In this document: positions 57,988 to 64,000 of the stretch, piece by piece
How positions within the stretch are numbered: the first letter of the stretch is position 1
Layout: every line of letters begins with the position of its first letter
Source: Agapanthus africanus
Lineage: Eukaryota; Streptophyta; Magnoliopsida; Asparagales; Amaryllidaceae
Length of the DNA stretch: 64,000 bases
Assembly (NCBI GenBank): GCA_030015575.1
Contig: JASDDO010000001.1
Coordinates: forward strand, 141,193,988 to 141,257,987
Direction of reading: 5' to 3'
Made by a program: the position numbers and the translations under genes
The notes under the pieces: generated by a model
Database searches by the model: none
The model's input: the letters and a program-made list of their open reading frames with translations, nothing else
Told to the model about the DNA's origin: nothing

Positions 57988-60210
57988 TGTTAGTTATATG
58001 TATGCCCTAAAGGCCATTACTGTACATTGGATGTATATTGTAGTGGATGCTGGGACATATATAGGGAGGACTTTCTTGCTCGACATGATAGTATGCTATC
58101 TGGTTACTCTTTACCTTAACGTGTACATTGATTGTCTCTCTGTTACATGTTGGTAAAGCCCTTAGGATGCGTACTTGACAACCTGGACTATGATGCGGAT
58201 CATACTAGTGGGGACATGGTAGTCCATAAGTACATCCTTCAAGGTCCCTAGTCGTGGGTGTATCGAGACAGGGCATCGATATACCAGAGTAGACTAGCGT
58301 ATACCTTCTCGACCCATACAGATGGGCGATGGATGATCCCATATCCATTGGTGTTTGACATCAGAGATGATATATGGGTGCTCAGTGGAGACTGGGTACA
58401 CTGGACGGACTCGCCGAGAACTCCCAGATGGTATTATACCTTACGTCAGAAGGCAGTTCTCTGGTGACACTGGTACAGAGTAGTCTGTTGACCCGAGATC
58501 GTCATAGAGTCTTGTGTGGTTCCCACTGTGCTTTGATTTCCACCTTACCACGTCTAAGAGGGCGTGCAAAACGGTGGTTTTTGGGTACAGTCCCGAATCA
58601 CATGGAGGCAATGAGCGATAGGAGGGGATTCGTCTCTCCCGGTATAGGGAGTTGATGTTGCGCTGTGTTCGATTGGCTATAACCGGAAATCCCTGGCCAG
58701 GGTTGTTGAGATTTACTGGTAAGTGTTACCAGTAGTTTCTCGAACTTTTATAGACCTCATATCGACACGACTTATCGAGCTATTGGGGTCTGACGTTTAC
58801 CACCCCTAGGCGAGATATGCGACATATCAGACGACGAGACCGGACTGTACGGTAAGTGTTACTGGTTGGATTCACAGGAGTATGAGCGGGCTTGCTCGTC
58901 GATCTTCTGATCGCTCAATACCCGGGTGGCCGTTACGTTTAGCAGACCGCTTGCGGCTTGTGGGTGTTTGATATGATCATCATCTGCTGCCGGCGTATTG
59001 ACGAGTCTTTAGAGTCCTACACAGAGGTTTCCTGGCTCAAGCGAAAAGAAATAGGAGCGCATATGAGATATGTGCGGGACCGAGAATAATGCGTGTATGT
59101 GATACCGCATTCTATTCTCGCGATGAATGTATCGAATGGTTGTATGCGATATAACCCAGTTATCGAATCGAGGATTGATTCGATAAGCCGATACATTGGA
59201 TATTAGTCGGTCATATGCGATATGACCGGATCGTTAAATCAAGTGTTGATTTAATGATTTAATGTATAATTATATATTTGATATATTACTTTACATTAAC
59301 TAGTATTTGTTCACTTTAAATGGATTTTCTCACTTGAAGTTCACAAGTTGTATATGTGATATACTTTTGTGCACTTGGATGTATCATGTTTGATGATACA
59401 TGTATGCTAGGGTTTGTGTAAAGAATTAAACCTTGGTTAAGTAAATGGTTATGGTTTTTATTTAGTTATTCATTCATTTATCTTTTTAATTGGATTAAAA
59501 AGAAATGGGATAAAAAAACAAAATGGTTGCTTTCATTCTTGAAGCTTGTTGAAGCTTCATGAAGGTTTGACCAAAGTGACCATTTTGTCTTCATCCTTAA
59601 CCATAGCCATTCATCTAACCTTAGTCAATTCTCTACATATAACCATGGTTCATATTATGATAAGGTTTTGATTTTCTTTTGGATTAATGAACTTATCATA
59701 ATATTCTATCATCATCTTCTTCTTCTTCTTCAAGAAGAAAACATAGCTTTCATCAATGGTGATTTGATGAAAAGAGTGAGAAATCAAATTCTAAAGTGAA
59801 CCCACCTCCTATTTCTTCATCCTCTACCTCTTGCCAAGTAGTATAGGGTGTTTTCTTCACAAGTTTCATGATTTGGTGAAGTGGGAGCTTGATCTTGTGA
59901 TGCCTCGACGTAGATCATCTTCGGCATCGTTGTCGATGACCTAGCCCGCCCATTTCTCCGATGAAGCCAACGCTAGAGCCCGGGATTCGATTTGGACAGC
60001 AAGGAGACTTCATCATGGAGTTATGGAGGTGGAGGACCGGATCTACAAAGGTTGTATTTCCGTTCACTTAGTTAAATTGTTAACTAGTTGCTTGTTTCGC
60101 CTAAAATTCTAGTTAACGATCCGTATTAGGGTTTCTCGGCACTTGTAAAATTTGAAATTGGCATGGTTGATGCCTTGTGAGAACTCATTAGTGTGCCTAG
60201 GAACCCTACA
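57988..60210 (+). repeat. A1 3' LTR
   Basis: 2,223 bp, the same length as the 5' LTR, followed by the TSD AATCC. The hairpin chain is at 59057-59254; its second hairpin is more complete here (ATGCG/CGCAT added inside GAGAATA/TATTCTC). Confidence 0.96.
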
Positions 60211-60215
60211 AATCC

Positions 60216-62875
60216 AATCGCATCATATGCTTATGCAGATAAGCATAAATAGCTACCGCACACTACACCTTGACGGAGGTCAACAAACGTAGCACGAATA
60301 TTATGAAGTACTTATCTGAAATGATGGAGGGCTACGACAGGTTTTTAAGAAAATCCTTTGCGTAATGAACTTGATATCGTCGTAGAATCGAGTGATTTTT
60401 AAATGGAGTGTTTTTTAGGCTTTTACTAGTTCTGCTAAAGAGATCACTCCCGGTGAAGGGATCTCGGCTCTTTCCTTATCGAATAAGGTGCAGTATATTT
60501 CACAAATACCACTATGCAAAGCAAAAAACCATAAAAGCAATCAAAAGACAAACCGGGTTTGTAGCATCTGCTAGTTTCGCTAAAGAGGTCACTCCCGGTG
60601 AAGGGATCTCAGCTCATTCCTTATCGAACAAGATGCTAGATATTCTGCAAGGAATACCGCTATGCAAAGCAACAGCTAGAGCTACCAGTTTTCAAGACAA
60701 GTTTCTACAACATCTTTAGGTTTCTTTTATTTCATTAATCTCATTAATGAAGTCCCATTTATTATGCTTCCCAAGCATCACATATAAAACAAAAGCAACA
60801 ATATAATATATATATATATATTTAATAAGCATTCGTCTCAGAATATAATCAATAATCACATCACAGAATATCGCAGCAGAATAAAACATATGAAATATTG
60901 GATATACTAGGATTTCCGGGTTTTAAATTAAGCCTGTATAAAACACGAATTCCACGGTCGTGATGAATAGCTAATCCAACACCCCTAGACCCCTGCGAGA
61001 GCGGCAAGCAACCCTACCAATTCTAGAGTTAGGAGACCCGGTCTCGACTCCTCGAGATAATCTCCCACTGGACCCTAGAACCCGGTTACTTGTGCTCCCC
61101 TCCTTGGGTCTATCCTAATGGGGAAAAATAAATAATATACAATGGTGATATCATCATCAACCCGGAAGTGCCCCAATAAAAGAATATTACATACAATGAA
61201 TTTTACATGAATGAAAATGAAAACCCTCATCTCACATAAAACCCCCGGCTATTCAAACACGACGATCCAATATAACATATCCCAGCAACACATAACATCA
61301 CATGTCATCAACGTAAGTAAATATGCGTATCCCAGTTGTCGTTTATATATAGCACCGAAATCGGCGATACACCACATATTACACTTACGATCGTAGAAAA
61401 AAAGTGAAAAACTACAACAGTTGGAATCCGCAACCACCTTAGACGTCATAAACCCAACGTATCTCATACTTTGGATTTCATACCTAACCAAATGAATTCC
61501 TTAGATATCGCATGCCTAACAATTATAAACCCCGCATTTTAGTCTTGATATTCAAAACACCTTTTAATATCTAGTCGGGCAATTCAACAAGATTCCCGAC
61601 ATCCTGATCGAATGCTCGTCGGAAACTATAGTAGACGGCCGTAGCCCCCGATGCCGTCGACGAAGTGCACTAAGGCGGAACACCGCAACTGCGAACACCC
61701 GAACAGATGCTTTTGGCGACGGGGTTCTCCTACAGTCACTTGGTCGGGGCTATGGGGCATGGCTATCTATTAAGTTTACCCGGCGAGTATCCGCGTACGC
61801 TACGTGATTGCGACGGACTTTTGATCACATCAAAATCCCGTGGCAACCGATCAACTGAGACTAAATTGCTAGATTTATAACATTCAAATTATTTATCTCA
61901 TAACTACTTTTGTGGATTCCAAATATTGTACCCCATCACATAATATCCAGACGACGTTAAACTTTTCGATCGATTCATCAAAATCCCACAATTTCCCAAC
62001 AGCTCAACACTTGAGCACAATTTTAGTAATACCCAGAATATACCACAGTACCTATGCACCAGCCATAGAAGGGCAAACCCAAGCCTCACTCATGTTGCCA
62101 CGGAACTACGGCAAACCCTAGAGTTTTACCGCGGTTCCACGATCCAAAAAGTCAAGTTAGGGTTTCATTCTTCTAGAGGGTTCATGGGATTACTTGCATG
62201 TTTTTCCGACTACGTTAAACTTGGAAAAATGGGTTTTTGACATTCGATCGAACTTTTTGATTTCGTCTAGACAACATGCGAATAACCCGAAACAATGTTG
62301 AAACTACGAATACAAAACACTCCGAATTGTTTATAATGTAATATTACATCAAGTGCAAAATTAGCAAAAACAAACAACACCTGAAACATCAAAACCAAGT
62401 CTATGGAACACACAAAAATTTTTAGGAGGGGTACTCGGTTTTGGCCGATATGGGGTAGGTGGTGGCCGATCAAATTTTTTAGAATGCCCTGAAAATTTGA
62501 CTGTGTTCATGGTATATCTCATACATCACTCTGTACTTGTTTAAAACTTTTTTTGAACAACTTCTAAAATCGACAGAAACTTAAATTTTTCGTTTTAAGT
62601 TTCGGAGTATTTCGGTTTCGTAATTTTAACAAAATTCGTATAAATTTCTAGTATGGTTCTGATACCATTGCAGGTCAGGAAGCCACCGCATCCAATGGGG
62701 TCACCGTGGCACCAACGGGTCCCTCAGCAGCTACTTTTTACGCATGCCCCCTCGTGAGGACTACAACCCCCCGGAATACCTTTCGGTCTCGGGACACCCT
62801 GGGGGTAAGAACCTATGCTTCGCCATACTGTCATACAGTGAGAACCCCCCATAGGTCGACATCGAATATCTAGTA
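60216..62875 (-). other. A2 leader, 5' part
   Basis: On the - strand it runs from the PBS to the A1 insertion. It contains a segment shared with the LARD (62248-61920), a block like A1 53535-53735 (61200-61000), the duplicated motif (60669-60579 and 60521-60433), and stem-loop 1 of the three-hairpin module (60292-60263). No supported coding. Short ORFs such as 60408-60719 translate the repeats. Confidence 0.85.
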
Positions 62876-62888
62876 GCTCTGATACCAC
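62657..62888 (-). repeat. Two primer-binding-site copies bracketing 219 bp in A2
   Basis: On the - strand the regular PBS (62887-62876, TGGTATCAGAGC) follows the LTR end CCTGCA. A second CCTGCA-ATGGTATCAGA occurs about 220 bp further in (about 62673-62657). The segment between is not seen in A1 or B. Confidence 0.8.
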
Positions 62889-63539
62889 TGCAGGTTTACC
62901 TAGGACGGCAGCAAGGTTTCGGGAGGAATCGTCCATGCCATATTCAAATTTTTGCCGTTCTAGCTAACCCTAACTTTGAATCGTTAACTAGAAATCGACG
63001 GAATAACATATGTAAACACTTTACATCCTAAGTGAGTAAGGAATACAACCTTTGTAGACCGGTCCTTCACTTCAATAGCTCCATGTAGTAGTCCCCTTCG
63101 CTGCGCTCGTGAACTCCGGACTCTACAAAGGCTCCCTTGAAGAAACGAACATCCTTGCTTTGAAGACTTCGAGGCCGAAAATGATCTATGTCGAGAAGAC
63201 ACTATCCCAAACTATCTCTTCACTAATCATGGAATTAGTGAAGTAAACACCCTATACTAAATGGAAAGTAGTAGAGAATGATAAAGTAGGAATTTTGCTC
63301 ACATTAGAAATCATTTTCTCACTCAAAATCATCACCTTTTTAAAAAGCTAGAAAGCTTTTGTCAAGAAGAAGAAGAAGAAAAAGTTGTGATGAAAATGAA
63401 TAATTGTATGAGGTTAGAAATGCAACCAAGGGTTAAGCATGTCATGATTAACCCTTGTAGAGATTTAATCATGAGCTAGGGTTAAAGGTTAGGTCAAAAA
63501 ATATCTTAAGCTAGACAAAGAAAATGGACAAAGTCAAAG
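62889..63539 (-). repeat. A2 5' LTR, distal part
   Basis: It matches 32420-32968 plus 44639-44727 of the 3' LTR. It is cut at 63540 by another insertion. The remainder lies beyond the window. Confidence 0.92.
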
Positions 63540-64000
63540 TGTAACGTTTTGAAAATCGTTTCGGTGAAATTTCGAAAAAACGGTAAAATAAGGGGATTTT
63601 CTGTAAAAAGTCAAAATACAAATATCTTTATTATAAAATTAAATATACATATTCTAGCTATGAAATTACTAGTATTTGGTGTTTATTGAGCCACTGGTGA
63701 AATTTCAAATTTTCTGAAAATTTTTCAGAAATTAATTATTTTAATATTATTTTAAGCCAGTAAGAAAATACATTAAATTAGCGATAAATACAAATTTAAA
63801 TGGGCTAATTTTAAAATTTAAAATCATGTTGATTAAAATCTAGTTGTAATATCAATTTTTAGTATTTTATTTCAAGTTTTAATTGATTTATTTTATGGAA
63901 AACAAAAATATAGTTATTTTGAACTAAAACTTGCAAATATGGTATTGTAGGGGGTCTTTTTGCATAGAATTTTTTTGTAAAGTATCTCACACTCACCCTC
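63540..64000 (+). mobile_element. Start of a further LTR retrotransposon (probably Ty3/gypsy), cut by the window end
   Basis: At 63540 the A2 LTR sequence, known from the copy at 44639 onward, stops after AAGTCAAAG and new AT-rich sequence starts TGTAACGTTTTG. TGTAAC is the usual start of Tekay-type LTRs, like T1 and the LARD here. Only 461 bp are visible and no coding signal is seen. Confidence 0.65.

Larger units (their letters stand above)
49813..60210 (+). mobile_element. A1: complete Angela-like Ty1/copia element with TSD
   Basis: 10,398 bp with LTRs of exactly 2,223 bp each (49813-52035, 57988-60210), PBS at 52037, PPT before 57988, and TSD AATCC (49808-49812, 60211-60215). By eye the LTRs differ at about 35 sites (about 98.4% identity). 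It has a 3.15-kb leader, a gag reduced to about 70 codons, then PR, INT, RT and RNase H, all with stops or frameshifts. It inserted into A2, a relative of its own family, in the opposite orientation. Confidence 0.96.
32420..64000 (-). mobile_element. A2: Angela-like Ty1/copia element, minus strand, three times interrupted
   Basis: Read on the - strand: 5' LTR (63539 down to 62889), PBS (62887-62876), leader (62875-60216 and 49812-49239), coding remnants (49238-46298), PPT, 3' LTR (46277-44639 and 32968-32420). Insertions are the LARD-like element in the 3' LTR, A1 in the leader, and an unknown element in the 5' LTR at 63540. Joining across each insertion with one TSD copy restores collinearity with A1. 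The coding parts carry stops and frameshifts, and gag is almost absent. Confidence 0.9.

Overview
This window is intergenic nuclear DNA of a flowering plant, probably one with a large genome. It consists almost entirely of LTR retrotransposons nested inside one another. I found no cellular host gene, tRNA, rRNA or CRISPR array. The plant assignment rests on Angela-type Ty1/copia pol remnants, a Tat-type Ty3/gypsy element with a second (archaeal-type) RNase H, Tekay-like polypurine-tract contexts, and primer binding sites complementary to plant initiator Met-tRNA (TGGTATCAGAGC). Lineage names come from recognising protein motifs by eye.

Nesting order. The oldest visible layer is a decayed Tat element on the + strand (25792-26555 and 28670-32419). 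It was hit by: (i) A0, an Angela-like copia element (1-2793, 21667-21672, 23575-25791, + strand, starting left of the window); (ii) a family-C solo LTR (26556-28669, TSD GCTAC); and (iii) A2, an Angela-like element on the - strand (32420 to beyond 64000). A0 was invaded by T1, a Tekay-like element with 3.5-kb LTRs (2794-21661, TSD GTATG), and by an inverted family-C solo LTR (21673-23569, TSD GATAC). T1 contains copia element B (5698-15887, 2,232-bp LTRs) plus the 3' tail of a second B copy. A2 was invaded in its 3' LTR by a LARD-like element (32969-44633, TSD GCATG), in its leader by A1 (49813-60210, TSD AATCC), and in its 5' LTR by another element at 63540. By-eye LTR identity is about 97% for T1, 98% for the LARD, 98.4% for A1 and 99.3% for B, which agrees with the nesting.

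Function. Nothing here looks able to transpose on its own. A0, A1 and A2 share the same loss of nearly all of gag, and their pol is full of stops and frameshifts. B has almost identical LTRs around a pol that is nearly unrecognisable. The LARD-like element has 4.1-kb LTRs and a 3.4-kb internal domain with no retrotransposon protein. Recent copies were therefore probably mobilised in trans. What is preserved is cis-acting: PBS, PPT, LTR ends, and a striking amount of RNA-foldable sequence.

Most interesting signals. (1) A nine-unit array of 5-bp-stem/7-nt-loop hairpins every 31-37 bp in the LARD internal domain (39555-39838), with paired base changes. (2) Three ordered stem-loops in the leaders of A1, A2 and B, with a constant TTGAC/GTCAA-type core and covarying outer stems. 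(3) A block of about 320 bp shared between the gypsy-type LARD internal domain and the copia-type leaders. (4) Chains of covarying hairpins inside the copia LTRs. (5) A 40-bp near-perfect palindrome 200 bp downstream of the A1 PBS. (6) An intact 143-codon acidic ORF in T1.
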